From the NCBI GenBank assembly GCA_041392205.1, contig JAWKMO010000002.1, positions 186,001 through 250,000 of the forward strand: a stretch of 64,000 bases of DNA, written 5' to 3'. Shown piece after piece: positions 16,634 to 25,653 of the stretch. The notes beneath the pieces were generated by a model that saw nothing but the letters and a program-made list of their open reading frames with translations, ran no database searches and had not been told where the DNA came from. How positions within the stretch are numbered: the stretch's first letter is position 1; each line of letters begins with the position of its first letter. A program made the translations under genes and the position numbers. Origin of the DNA: Halomarinibacterium sp041392205 (GTDB taxonomy: Bacteria; Bacteroidota; Bacteroidia; Flavobacteriales; Flavobacteriaceae).

Positions 16634-18358
16634 ATGTTTAAAAAAGGATGTTACATATTTTTTTTTCTTTGGACGCTTTCTTTATTTTCTCAAGATTGTC
16701 CAGATCTAATACAACCCCTTAATGGCGCTACAAACATCGCTGTAGACACCTCCATTTCATGGGAGCCCGTTACGGGTGTTACGGGATATATTATTTCTAT
16801 AGGAACGACCCTAGACGGCACCGATATTGTGAACGAGCAATTAGTTGGAAGCGACACCAGCTTTACACCTCCATTAGGTTTGCCCGAATCCACAACCATT
16901 TACGTAACGATTACACTTTTCTTTTTTAACCAAGATAATATTGTCTGTCCTAGTCAATTTTTTACCACCCAAAATGTGATTACAGTTCCAGAGTGTACTA
17001 TTTTAACAAACCCCCAAAATGGAGCGGTGAATGTTCCTATTGGAACCAGTTTAACTTGGCAATATGCACCTAGAGCTCTTGGATACAAACTAAATATTGG
17101 AACCGCTTCGGGAGCTGGAGATATCTTAAATAATTTTGATGTGGGGAATGTGCTTTCTTATAATCCTACTACAGATTTTCCGCCAGATACGATAATTTAT
17201 ATATTAATTACTCCTTACAACGAAAATGGCTTAGCAGCCATTTGTAATGAAGAGAATTTTACAACGGGTTCCCTAGGAAAACCACCCGCTTGTACACAGC
17301 TAATTACTCCTTTAAATGGAGCCATTAATGTTTCTTTATCTCCTTTTTTGGAATGGGCACCGGTGCCCAATGCCACGGGATATAAAGTGTACATTGGTAA
17401 AACACCCTTTATAAATGACATATTGAATGGGGCCATTTTTACAACTACCTCAACTTTTGTGTTAAATTTTGAATCCAACAACACCTATTTTGTAAGGATA
17501 ATTCCTTTTAATGATGCTGGAGATGCGCAGTCTTGCATTCAGGAATATTTTTCAACCATTTTAGGATGTGGGCCTTTTTATGACCCCGACACTGGGGAAT
17601 TGGTCTCTTATTATCCCGAAAGTAAACTCCCAGATACGATAGGGATATGCGATACTAATCTTCCCACAATAATTGAGTCCCCCGATGTAGCAGATGGCTA
17701 TAGATGGTATAAAATACATACAAATGGTTCGGAAGAACGGATCTCCGAAGAACGGTTTGTTACTATTTCAGAAAATGGCCTTTATCGATATGAAGTTTAT
17801 TCGCTAATTACAGAAGGCGAAGTCACGATTGAATGTCCCTTTACTAAAAATTTCACAGTCATTTCATCCTCAATTGCAACGATTGATAAAGTTCATAAAG
17901 TGCAAATAGGAGATCTCTTTACAATTACTCTGGAGGTTTCTGGCCTTGGAGACTACGAATATGCTTTAGAGGACTTACCCTATACCGACAATAATTTTTT
18001 TTTAAATCTGAACCCCGGCACCCATACCATAAAAGTTAGAGATAAAAATGGATGTGGTGAAATAGAAGAAATAATTTTTTTGGAATACCCAGCAACGGGA
18101 TTTCCTGCTTATTTTTCTCCTAATGGAGATGGGTATAATGATTTATGGCATTACGTTCCACCCAAAACCAATGCCCTAAAAATTTCTGTAATTTATATTT
18201 ACGATCGTTATGGAAAACTTATCTCTAGTATAGGACGCACGAGCGAAGGGTGGGACGGTACATTTAATACTACCCCTATGCCTGCAGACGGGTATTGGTA
18301 TAGAGCCATAACTACAGATAATAAAGTTTTTACGGGGTATTTTTCGTTAGTGCGTTAG
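16634..18358 (+). CDS. Type IX-secreted repeat protein with type B (CHU_C) sorting domain
   Basis: 574 residues. Signal peptide ending LSLFSQ at residue 20. Three ~100-residue repeats follow (about 22-118, 121-217, 220-315); each opens C-x-x-L-x-x-P-x-N-G-A, contains W near residue 22 of the unit and GY..IGT, and closes with a second cysteine (C22/C105, C121/C204), suggesting a fibronectin-III-like fold with one disulfide per unit. A non-repetitive segment follows to about residue 485, then the type B sorting domain (AYFSPNGDGYNDLW, IYDRYGKLI, GWDGTFN, GYFSLVR). Exported by the type IX system and probably retained on the surface. Binding target unknown. Its 3' end overlaps the convergent GNAT gene by 29 bp. 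Confidence 0.9.
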   Translation: MFKKGCYIFFFLWTLSLFSQDCPDLIQPLNGATNIAVDTSISWEPVTGVTGYIISIGTTLDGTDIVNEQLVGSDTSFTPPLGLPESTTIYVTITLFFFNQDNIVCPSQFFTTQNVITVPECTILTNPQNGAVNVPIGTSLTWQYAPRALGYKLNIGTASGAGDILNNFDVGNVLSYNPTTDFPPDTIIYILITPYNENGLAAICNEENFTTGSLGKPPACTQLITPLNGAINVSLSPFLEWAPVPNATGYKVYIGKTPFINDILNGAIFTTTSTFVLNFESNNTYFVRIIPFNDAGDAQSCIQEYFSTILGCGPFYDPDTGELVSYYPESKLPDTIGICDTNLPTIIESPDVADGYRWYKIHTNGSEERISEERFVTISENGLYRYEVYSLITEGEVTIECPFTKNFTVISSSIATIDKVHKVQIGDLFTITLEVSGLGDYEYALEDLPYTDNNFFLNLNPGTHTIKVRDKNGCGEIEEIIFLEYPATGFPAYFSPNGDGYNDLWHYVPPKTNALKISVIYIYDRYGKLISSIGRTSEGWDGTFNTTPMPADGYWYRAITTDNKVFTGYFSLVR

Positions 18359-18860
18359 TTTTTAAAACTAGTTCGTAACAATAAAAGGGGAATTTGCTTT
18401 GCTTAGGGAAATAAATGGAACCCAATTTAGTATATCCTCTTGCCTCATAAAACTGTTGATTTCGAATATTTTTGCTGAAAGTATCTAGCCTTATTGAGAT
18501 AGCCTTATTTTGTTTAGCGAAATTTTCAGCAAAATCCATAAGTTGTTTTGCATATCCTTTATGTTGAAATTTAGGATGGACGGCCAGTCTATGAATATAA
18601 ATGTGTTTTTCATCGGGTGTTAACCACACTACCGAATCATACTCTTTATCTTTAAATTTAGATAAGGTAATACACCCCAATAGGAGATTTTCTGAAACGA
18701 AAACATACAATTCTTTTCTTTTCAAATCTTTTTCAAATACACTAGTCGATGGATAATATTCGTTCCATTGGTAAATACCTTCTGCTATCATTTTAGTTGC
18801 ACAGGCTTTTGTAAGTTCCGTAATAAGTGGAATTTCGAAGGATAAAGCGTTGCGTATCAT
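18330..18860 (-). CDS. GNAT family N-acetyltransferase
   Basis: 176 residues from the ATG at 18860; the frame is open further upstream but would invade the divergent Usp gene. GNAT fold: N-terminal helices, strand IYIHRLAVHPKFQHKGYAKQLMDFAE with the acetyl-CoA loop Q/R-x-x-G-x-A (QHKGYA), and a C-terminal RNQQFYEARGYTKLGS motif. It transfers an acetyl group from acetyl-CoA to an unknown amine. Divergent from the Usp gene with only 43 bp between start codons, so the promoters must overlap; the 3' end overlaps the convergent T9SS gene by 29 bp. Confidence 0.9.
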   Translation of the reverse strand: MIRNALSFEIPLITELTKACATKMIAEGIYQWNEYYPSTSVFEKDLKRKELYVFVSENLLLGCITLSKFKDKEYDSVVWLTPDEKHIYIHRLAVHPKFQHKGYAKQLMDFAENFAKQNKAISIRLDTFSKNIRNQQFYEARGYTKLGSIYFPKQSKFPFYCYELVLKTNALTKNTP

Positions 18861-18903
18861 AATAAAGATTAATTTTGCAAAAGAATTAAAGATAGGGAAA
18901 CTC

Positions 18904-19698
18904 ATGAAAAATATATTGGTTCCAGTAGGGTCAACAGAAAGTGCTATTACCAATTTAAAATATGCAATTAACCTAGCCTCATTAACGGGAGCAACGGTTT
19001 ACCTTATAAATTTGTATAAAGAATTTTCCAAAGTAGGAAGGTTGACCAAGGTAAATGATTTAATTATTGAAGAGAGCGAAGAGCAACTCGAATTAGTGCT
19101 TCAAGAAGTAGACACTAAAGGTGTTGAGGTAATTTCCAAATCCTTAAAAGGGGATCCTTTTGAAGGAATTGAAAGAATATCATCACAATTGGCAATAGAT
19201 TTAATTATTCTTTCCCCCCAAAGTGTTGAAATCTCAAATGAAATATATTTAGGGAATATAACAGGGAAAATTGTAAAACAAACCGACATTCCTATTTTAT
19301 TAATCCCCAAAGGGTATATTTTCAGAAAAATAGAAATTGTCTTATTGGCTTTTAAGAATGGGCGCTTAGAGAATGTAGAAGTTTTAAATCCCTTAATTAA
19401 TATAGCACACCTTATGAGTGCTAAAATTAATTTACTACATGTTATTACCCCAGATATGACCCAAGAAGACCATAAGATAGCTCCAGAGTTGCTTTCTATA
19501 GGAAATGCCCTAGTAACCACAGAAAATGCAACTATTTTTCAAGGAATATTGGAACACTTTCAGTCGAACCAGCCCGACTTGTTATGTGTTTTTAGGAGAA
19601 AAAGAGGGTTTTTTGAAAAACTTTGGGAGAAAAACACGATCCTTAAAAAAGAGTTTCATACCACAAAACCTTTATTAGTTTTAAAAGGGACAGATTAA
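18904..19698 (+). CDS. Universal stress protein with two Usp domains
   Basis: 264 residues from the ATG at 18904, which yields the canonical Usp start MKNILVPVGSTESAITNLKYA. The first domain (1-140) is clear; the second (about 141-264, starting KIEIVLLAFKNG) is degenerate and lacks an obvious ATP-binding G-x2-G-x9-G(S/T) loop; the first ends with NITGKIVKQTDIPILLIP, a partial loop. Tandem Usp proteins are common in flavobacteria; the role is in stress survival, mechanism unknown. Followed 30 bp later by tRNA-Ala. Confidence 0.9.
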   Translation: MKNILVPVGSTESAITNLKYAINLASLTGATVYLINLYKEFSKVGRLTKVNDLIIEESEEQLELVLQEVDTKGVEVISKSLKGDPFEGIERISSQLAIDLIILSPQSVEISNEIYLGNITGKIVKQTDIPILLIPKGYIFRKIEIVLLAFKNGRLENVEVLNPLINIAHLMSAKINLLHVITPDMTQEDHKIAPELLSIGNALVTTENATIFQGILEHFQSNQPDLLCVFRRKRGFFEKLWEKNTILKKEFHTTKPLLVLKGTD

Positions 19699-19727
19699 TT
19701 TTTTTTAGTATTTTCGCAGTAAATTAA

Positions 19728-19803
<76 letters not shown>

Positions 19804-19852
19804 CATACGAATGTTCAAGACCGTAAGCATTTGGATCTTGATACTCGATTAT

Positions 19853-19878
19853 AAAAAGTCCCAGTTCGGGACTTTTTT
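19853..19878 (+). terminator. Rho-independent terminator after tRNA-Ala
   Basis: Stem AAAAAGTCCC / GGGACTTTTT around loop AGTTC, ending in a T run, 48 bp beyond the tRNA CCA end. Symmetric enough to act in both directions. Confidence 0.85.
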
Positions 19879-19986
19879 ATTTTAGAAGGAATGAGAAGTT
19901 TGGAATTAGTGTAAGTGAAGAGTAAGACCCTCCAAACAAAAAAAGCAGGCTATTGGCCTGTTTCAAATTTTAAAATGGAAGCAAAG

Positions 19987-20070
19987 CTAAGCCCGTTCTT
20001 GTATCATGGCAAGAATGCCAATGACCAAGCATAGCAGAAAGCTCCATAAAACTATTGCACCAACGCCCAT
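19987..20070 (-). CDS. Possible tiny single-helix membrane protein
   Basis: A 27-codon frame, MGVGAIVLWSFLLCLVIG followed by ILAMIQERA, almost entirely one hydrophobic helix with a charged tail. It lies 42 bp behind the AddB-like gene on the same strand. No family is recognised and no ribosome site is evident, so it may be chance; the hydrophobic-then-charged pattern is the only support. The rest of 19806-20112 holds only the terminator and AT-rich sequence. Confidence 0.25.
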   Translation of the reverse strand: MGVGAIVLWSFLLCLVIGILAMIQERA

Positions 20071-20112
20071 ACTCAAATATACAGCTATTTTTGAAAAAGC
20101 ACAAAAAGGCAA

Positions 20113-22839
20113 TTAAATTTCTTTTTGAGTAAATGGAATACTGGGATTAAGTATTTCGAGTAACAAAGTTTTCAATTCACTTTCATAAAAAAGCATCGTA
20201 TCTTTTCCAATTAATTCTTGTGGCGATGTACTTCTGGGGGCCTCTTTTTTTCGAAAAGTCATAAAGCCAGAGCTTAAATTCTTAAATGAAATAACTCCAG
20301 CAATTATATTGTCTATTGGTTTAATAGAGTGATAGAGATATGCATAAGTAAGCACTTGAAATGCTTTGCTATAATCATATTCTTTTGTAATGACCTCCCA
20401 ATCGATAAGATCCAACTCTTTTTGTTCTACTTTTCCTGTTTTGTAATCGATAATTCGCAAGGTGTCATTACATCGATCTATTCTATCTATAGTGCCTTTT
20501 AAGATAATAGGAAAGTTAAAATTTGAAAAGGACAATGGAAATTCTATTTTTTCTTCCAATGCAAGTATCTCTATGGTATTTCCTAAGGAGAGATGCTTAC
20601 AATCAAGTTCTATTAAATTGCCTACATAACGTTTAGCAATTTCAAAAATGATAAGGTTTTTTCCTGTCGAAAAATCCCCTAATTTAAAATGGTTTTTAAA
20701 TTGTTGAATTACTTCTTTTTCAAGATTGTTTTTAATTAAAGTTAAGTCTTTAATTGTTAGCGCTTTCCCAATTAATGGACGATACAAATTCTCCAAAGAT
20801 TCATGCACAATGGTTCCTAAGGTATTATAGGCTATGGTTTCTTCAAGAGAATCTATTTCGCGAACCCCAAGAATTTTTTCAGTGTAAAACCCTATAGGAT
20901 TTCTTATATACATTAATAATGCTGAGGGTGAAATACCCCCACTTGCCCATTGTTTTAAGCGATTAATTACGTCATCCGTTTTTTCTATTTTTTGAAGTGT
21001 CTTGGAGTAACCAAAATGCAAAGAAGATTGAAACTCATGCGTAATCTTGTATTTAGCATTTTTTTCTACCTCTAACTGAAGTAGAAACCTACTTTTTTCT
21101 CCAGAGCTCAATCCTTTGGATTGAGTACTGTAAATAAAGGTTCCTTTTTTGGCTCTAAACAATAAATGAAAAAAATGATATGCATATACCGCGTCTTTTT
21201 CGGTATGTAAGGGTAAGCCAAATTGTACTTTTAAATCGTATGTGATAAAGGAAGAATTGCTTTTTCCTGAAGGCAGTACCCCTTCATTTACCGAAAGCAC
21301 AATTATATTTTCAAAATCGAGTACTCTTGTTTCAAGTAGCCCCATAATTTGCAATCCCTCATTTGGATTTCCTTCAAAATCTATTGCTTCCATAGCAACT
21401 AATTGTGAAAAAATACTTTTTAAGGAAGAGGGAGTGTTAATATATTGAAATGTATTGCGCAACAATTCAATTTTTTGAAGCAATAATGCCACTTTTTTTA
21501 TCACATATCTTTGAGTAAATTCAAGTTTTCCTGAATGCTCTATTTTTTTTATAATAGCGAGTAAATTTTTTACAATTTCTTCAACAGTTATATTTTCGTA
21601 GGTCTTACCAAAAATTAAATCGAATACCTCTTTGTTTTCGCGAGGAGCAATTTCAATTATTTTTTGATAAGTAATATTTGAAATATTATAAGTTTTAATG
21701 TGTTCTAATATTACTTCTGTTTGGATTCCTAAAAACGTTGAAAAAGGGTGCAGTAATAATCTTTCTATCTTCTTGTAATAATATGGGAAGGGATGGATTT
21801 GAAAATCCAATATGCAGTCAAAAAATTCAATTTCTGAGAAATTTTTTAGTGCCATCCCCATGGTAATATTTGTATTTTTAATATTGTTTGGAAGTGAATA
21901 TAACAAAGGGATTAAGAGGGATTCGTCTGATAAAACCACAGCGGTTTTAGTTAATTCTTCCTCTGTATAGCTAGATAATAACTGCCCTACATATTTTACT
22001 TGTCCAATATCATTTTGGGTTTCAGTAATTGTTATTTCTTGGGATGCACAATGATTTTTAATACTATCTATAGGATTCTTTTTATAGTAATTCCAGTTTG
22101 CTTTATATTTTCTTATAAAATGGGATGCGGCATGATAGGAATCTTGTAATTGGTGATCCTCAATATCCCAAAAAACAGTACCATTTCCGGTTTCTAATAC
22201 TTCTTGAATAATAATTTGTTCGGCTTTGTTTAATGCATTAAAACCTATAAAGTAATGTTTCTTAGCACCGTGAACAGCAATATAGTGTTCCATATCTTCT
22301 GCGGCTTTTCGGTAGACCATTCCTTGATATCCTTTTTGTTCCTTTAAAAAGAAGGAATTTAAATGATCGTAAAAAGCATATAAGTTTTCCCAAAAAGAAA
22401 GGTATTTTTGGATAAAAGGAGTTGGGTCATTTTTAACGCCCCATTTTTCTAGTGTTTGAATACTTTTTAGGTAGGAAAAAAAAGATGTTTTAGGGACAAG
22501 ATGCCGATCAATTTCATTGAAGTCATTTAAGATGGCTTGCGCCCAAGAAGTATATTCTTCAAAAGAATCTTTTTCAACAAACTCCTTTGTGTTTAAATAC
22601 ACCGAATAACTTGAAAGTAATACGGTTAAAGAATCCACAATTTTTAAGTTAGAAATTTCTTCAATAAACGCTTCAATACTAATAATTTTAGGAGCAAAGA
22701 AAGGAGTTGTAGATTGCTTCGCAATAGTTTTTTTTAAAAAGGCAACCGATCTTTTGCTAGGTAAAATAAATACCATATTAGGATTGATCTCTCCTTCTTT
22801 TTTTATTGCTGATAGTACTCCTTCAATAAATGTATCCAT
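20113..22839 (-). CDS. AddB-like PD-(D/E)XK nuclease / inactive helicase
   Basis: 908 residues. Probable AddB partner of the AddA-like protein at 25654: together they resect double-strand breaks for RecA. N-terminal region has PSKRSVAFLKK where an active helicase would carry a Walker A lysine loop, so the helicase half is probably non-catalytic. ALLETRVLDFENIIVLSVNEG-type helicase motifs appear mid-protein (about 510-530). The C-terminal nuclease has GTIDRIDRCND and IIDYKTGKVEQ (about 790-815), the D-x(n)-D-Y-K core, with the upstream histidine/glutamate helix at about 690 (VHESLENLYRP). I do not see the four iron-sulfur cysteines of Bacillus AddB. It follows the OmpA terminator by a few bases. 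Confidence 0.85.
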   Translation of the reverse strand: MDTFIEGVLSAIKKEGEINPNMVFILPSKRSVAFLKKTIAKQSTTPFFAPKIISIEAFIEEISNLKIVDSLTVLLSSYSVYLNTKEFVEKDSFEEYTSWAQAILNDFNEIDRHLVPKTSFFSYLKSIQTLEKWGVKNDPTPFIQKYLSFWENLYAFYDHLNSFFLKEQKGYQGMVYRKAAEDMEHYIAVHGAKKHYFIGFNALNKAEQIIIQEVLETGNGTVFWDIEDHQLQDSYHAASHFIRKYKANWNYYKKNPIDSIKNHCASQEITITETQNDIGQVKYVGQLLSSYTEEELTKTAVVLSDESLLIPLLYSLPNNIKNTNITMGMALKNFSEIEFFDCILDFQIHPFPYYYKKIERLLLHPFSTFLGIQTEVILEHIKTYNISNITYQKIIEIAPRENKEVFDLIFGKTYENITVEEIVKNLLAIIKKIEHSGKLEFTQRYVIKKVALLLQKIELLRNTFQYINTPSSLKSIFSQLVAMEAIDFEGNPNEGLQIMGLLETRVLDFENIIVLSVNEGVLPSGKSNSSFITYDLKVQFGLPLHTEKDAVYAYHFFHLLFRAKKGTFIYSTQSKGLSSGEKSRFLLQLEVEKNAKYKITHEFQSSLHFGYSKTLQKIEKTDDVINRLKQWASGGISPSALLMYIRNPIGFYTEKILGVREIDSLEETIAYNTLGTIVHESLENLYRPLIGKALTIKDLTLIKNNLEKEVIQQFKNHFKLGDFSTGKNLIIFEIAKRYVGNLIELDCKHLSLGNTIEILALEEKIEFPLSFSNFNFPIILKGTIDRIDRCNDTLRIIDYKTGKVEQKELDLIDWEVITKEYDYSKAFQVLTYAYLYHSIKPIDNIIAGVISFKNLSSGFMTFRKKEAPRSTSPQELIGKDTMLFYESELKTLLLEILNPSIPFTQKEI

Positions 22840-22842
22840 GCC

Positions 22843-22879
22843 TTAAAAATAAGAAACGCCTCCGATAAGGAGGCGTTTC
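22843..22879 (-). terminator. Rho-independent terminator of the OmpA gene
   Basis: Perfect 11-bp stem GAAACGCCTCC / GGAGGCGTTTC around a 5-base loop, followed on the minus strand by TTATTTTTAA. It lies between the OmpA stop (22904) and the AddB-like start (22839). Confidence 0.9.
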
Positions 22880-22903
22880 AAAATATATATTATGAAACTC
22901 TTT

Positions 22904-24310
22904 TTAGTTTTTCAAAGAGATTTCAACACGACGGTTTTGCTGTCTACCAGCTTTCGTGTTGTTTGAAGCAATTGGTCTAGATTCACCATATCCAACTGAA
23001 GAAAGACGACTTCCGTCCATTCCGATAGTTGTAAGGTAATCTCTAACAGAAGCGGCTCTACTATCAGATAGTTTTTGGTTGTTAGATTCGCTACCAACGC
23101 TATCTGTATGACCTTCAATTACAAATGAAGTTGTTGGGTATTCTTTCATAATATCTACGATACTTTGTAGCACAGCATAAGACTCTTTACGAATGGTAGC
23201 TTTTCCAGTATCGAATAAGATTGTTTTAGAATACTCATTTAATTGGTTAATGATTTCAATGGTTACTTCTGGACATCCTTTGTTTGCAACTGTTCCAGGA
23301 ACATCGGGACATTGGTCATCTTTATCAAGAACCCCATCACCATCACGATCTTGGTAAGGACATCCGTTATTTGCTTTAGGACCAGCTTCATTAGGACATT
23401 GATCTTCAGCATCTGTAATTCCATCACCATCAGCATCTGGACATCCATTCATAGAAGCTAAACCAGGTACAGTAGGACAAGCATCTTGAGGGTCTGCAAT
23501 ACCATCACCATCGGTATCTGGGCATCCATTAAATTCTGGAACTCCAGGAACATCTGGACAAGCATCATTTCGATCTTCTATACCATCCCCATCGGTATCT
23601 GGGCATCCATTAAATTGTGGTAATCCCGGAGTTTCAGGACACTCGTCTTCGTTGTCAAAAATTCCATCGCCATCAGTATCTTTTCCACCAAATTTGAACG
23701 CAACACCAACAGAATGTTGGAAATGTTTTACGCCGTATTCATCTTCAAAAGCATGTTTGTAGGTGCTTTGGAAGTTTAATGCTAAACTTTCAGTAACCCA
23801 AAAACGCACACTAGCAAGGGCATTTGCAGTACCAAAACCAATATCATCAATCCAGGTATATCCACCACCAACACCAATAGAAGGATCAAACCATCCTCCA
23901 GGACCACCAATTAGGTCTCTAAGGCTGTATCTAATTTCTCCATCAGCACCGTAGTAAATTAAATCGTCTACAGGAACATCTCCAAACGTTTTAATTTTAT
24001 TAATAGTTCCTACTGCACCAAAAGTAAAGCCATCCCCAATATATCTAGCTACAGACACTTTTGAAGCTGAGGCCAAGATATTCCAATGGTCATTTTGGTT
24101 AAAATATTCATCAAACAAGCTTCCTTGACTTAATTCACTTGTTGGGATACCGTGATAACCTCTACCATCGGCAGCTGGGCCAACAGGATAAAAATCAACG
24201 GCGTTAACACCCACTTCTATAGCCCAAGGATTGTTTTGGTCTTGTGCATTTGCTACTCCTACTGTAAAAATAAAAAGGGCAGCAGCTAAAATACTGTTAA
24301 GATGTTTCAT
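22904..24310 (-). CDS. OmpA family outer-membrane protein with thrombospondin type-3 repeats
   Basis: 468 residues. Signal peptide ending VANAQ (about residue 22). N-terminal ~190 residues form the membrane beta-barrel. Residues about 210-345 hold five thrombospondin type-3 calcium repeats of the form DTDGDGI.D..D.CP..PG...NGCP. The C-terminal OmpA/MotB domain (about 365-468) contains FVIEGHTDSVGSESNNQKLS and AGRQQNRRVEISL, which bind the peptidoglycan diaminopimelate. It links outer membrane and wall and is likely one of the abundant surface proteins, consistent with its near-perfect promoter (24346-24376) and strong terminator. Monocistronic. Confidence 0.95.
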   Translation of the reverse strand: MKHLNSILAAALFIFTVGVANAQDQNNPWAIEVGVNAVDFYPVGPAADGRGYHGIPTSELSQGSLFDEYFNQNDHWNILASASKVSVARYIGDGFTFGAVGTINKIKTFGDVPVDDLIYYGADGEIRYSLRDLIGGPGGWFDPSIGVGGGYTWIDDIGFGTANALASVRFWVTESLALNFQSTYKHAFEDEYGVKHFQHSVGVAFKFGGKDTDGDGIFDNEDECPETPGLPQFNGCPDTDGDGIEDRNDACPDVPGVPEFNGCPDTDGDGIADPQDACPTVPGLASMNGCPDADGDGITDAEDQCPNEAGPKANNGCPYQDRDGDGVLDKDDQCPDVPGTVANKGCPEVTIEIINQLNEYSKTILFDTGKATIRKESYAVLQSIVDIMKEYPTTSFVIEGHTDSVGSESNNQKLSDSRAASVRDYLTTIGMDGSRLSSVGYGESRPIASNNTKAGRQQNRRVEISLKN

Positions 24311-24345
24311 ATTCGATTGTTTAATTTTTTTAAGTGTTAATAGAG

Positions 24346-24376
24346 CAAAAGTAAGTTGTTAAATTTTATTAACAAA
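24346..24376 (-). promoter_or_regulatory. Strong candidate promoter of the OmpA gene
   Basis: On the minus strand TTTG (24376-24373), exactly 19 bases, then TACTTTTG (24353-24346): a full match to the Bacteroidota TTTG-N19-TAnnTTTG promoter. The expected start site leaves a leader of about 30 bases before the ATG at 24310. Confidence 0.7.
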
Positions 24377-24438
24377 AGCAAATCTATTAAAATTTTTATA
24401 AAAACCACATACATTACTTTTAAATGTCGCTCGAAACC

Positions 24439-25629
24439 CTAAATTTTTAATTTTTCCTTTACGATTTTGAAAGAATTTATTGCTTTGTCTAGATGTTCTT
24501 TGGTATGAGCAGCAGAGAGTTGTACTCTAATTCTAGCTTTTCCTTTAGGAACAACAGGATAAAAGAAACCAATTACATAAATTCCTTCTTCCAATAACAT
24601 ATTGGCCATGGTTTGTGATAGTTTTGCATCATACAACATAACAGGCACAATTGCTGAATCTCCTTCGATAATATCAAAACCAGCTTCTTTCATTCCTTTT
24701 TTAAAATATAGTGTGTTTTCTGCAAGTTGATCTCTTAATGTGGTGTCTGTTTTTAACATATCGAACACCTTAATGGAAGCTCCCACAATGGCTGGAGCCA
24801 AAGAGTTTGAAAATAAATAGGGTCTAGACCGCTGTCTTAGCATTTCTATAATTTCTTTTTTACCCGTGGTATACCCTCCCATGGCGCCACCTAAAGCCTT
24901 CCCCAGGGTTCCAGTAATAATATCTATTCTTCCCAAGACTCCTTTTTCTTCAAGGGTTCCTCTTCCGGTATCCCCAATAAATCCTGCTGCATGACACTCA
25001 TCAATCATAACAAGGGCGTCATATTTTTCGGCTAAATCACAAATTTTATCTAAGGGAGCCAATAATCCATCCATCGAAAAAACGCCATCGGTTACAATAA
25101 TTTTAAATCGGGCTCCTTTTTCATTTGCATTGATAAGCTGTTGCTCCAAATCTTCCATATTACTATTTTCATATCGATATCTTGACGCTTTACAGAGCCT
25201 AACGCCGTCAATTATAGAGGCGTGATTTAGTGAATCTGAAATAATTGCGTCTTCTGGGCCAAACAGGGGTTCAAAAACACCTCCATTGGCATCGAATGCG
25301 GCAGCATACAAAATCGTGTCTTCAGTATGATAAAAATCGGCTATTTTTTTCTCTAACTCTTTATGAATATCTTGTGTTCCACAAATAAATCGAACCGAAG
25401 ACATTCCAAAACCATGGGTGTCCATGGCATCTTTTGCGGCTTGTACAACTTCGGGATGGGAAGAAAGGCCTAAATAATTATTGGCGCAAAAATTAATTAC
25501 TTCTTCTCCTGTTGCTATTTTTATAACAGCTCCTTGAGCAGAAGTGATAATGCGTTCTTTTTTAAAAAGGCCATTTTCTTTTATTTCGTTAAGTTCGTTT
25601 TCTAAATGTTCTTTTAGTTTTCCATACAT
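24439..25629 (-). CDS. kbl: Glycine C-acetyltransferase (2-amino-3-ketobutyrate CoA ligase)
   Basis: PLP enzyme that splits 2-amino-3-oxobutyrate with CoA into glycine and acetyl-CoA in threonine breakdown. 396 residues, full length. Visible: FCANNYLGLSSHPEV, SVRFICGTQDIHKELE (the Kbl-type substrate loop), TDGVFSMDGLLAPL, DECHAAGFIG and the PLP lysine in TGTLGKALGGAMGG (about residue 243). The SVRFICGTQ motif favours Kbl over 8-amino-7-oxononanoate or serine palmitoyl synthase. No threonine dehydrogenase lies nearby. Starts 24 bp after the AddA-like stop, so probably read from the same message. Confidence 0.93.
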   Translation of the reverse strand: MYGKLKEHLENELNEIKENGLFKKERIITSAQGAVIKIATGEEVINFCANNYLGLSSHPEVVQAAKDAMDTHGFGMSSVRFICGTQDIHKELEKKIADFYHTEDTILYAAAFDANGGVFEPLFGPEDAIISDSLNHASIIDGVRLCKASRYRYENSNMEDLEQQLINANEKGARFKIIVTDGVFSMDGLLAPLDKICDLAEKYDALVMIDECHAAGFIGDTGRGTLEEKGVLGRIDIITGTLGKALGGAMGGYTTGKKEIIEMLRQRSRPYLFSNSLAPAIVGASIKVFDMLKTDTTLRDQLAENTLYFKKGMKEAGFDIIEGDSAIVPVMLYDAKLSQTMANMLLEEGIYVIGFFYPVVPKGKARIRVQLSAAHTKEHLDKAINSFKIVKEKLKI

Positions 25630-25653
25630 GGTGTTAGTTTTATGGATTCAAAT

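Noticed and set aside
23243..23461. Open frames on both strands over the OmpA calcium repeats
   Set aside because: Shadows caused by the repetitive DxDGDG codons of the real gene.
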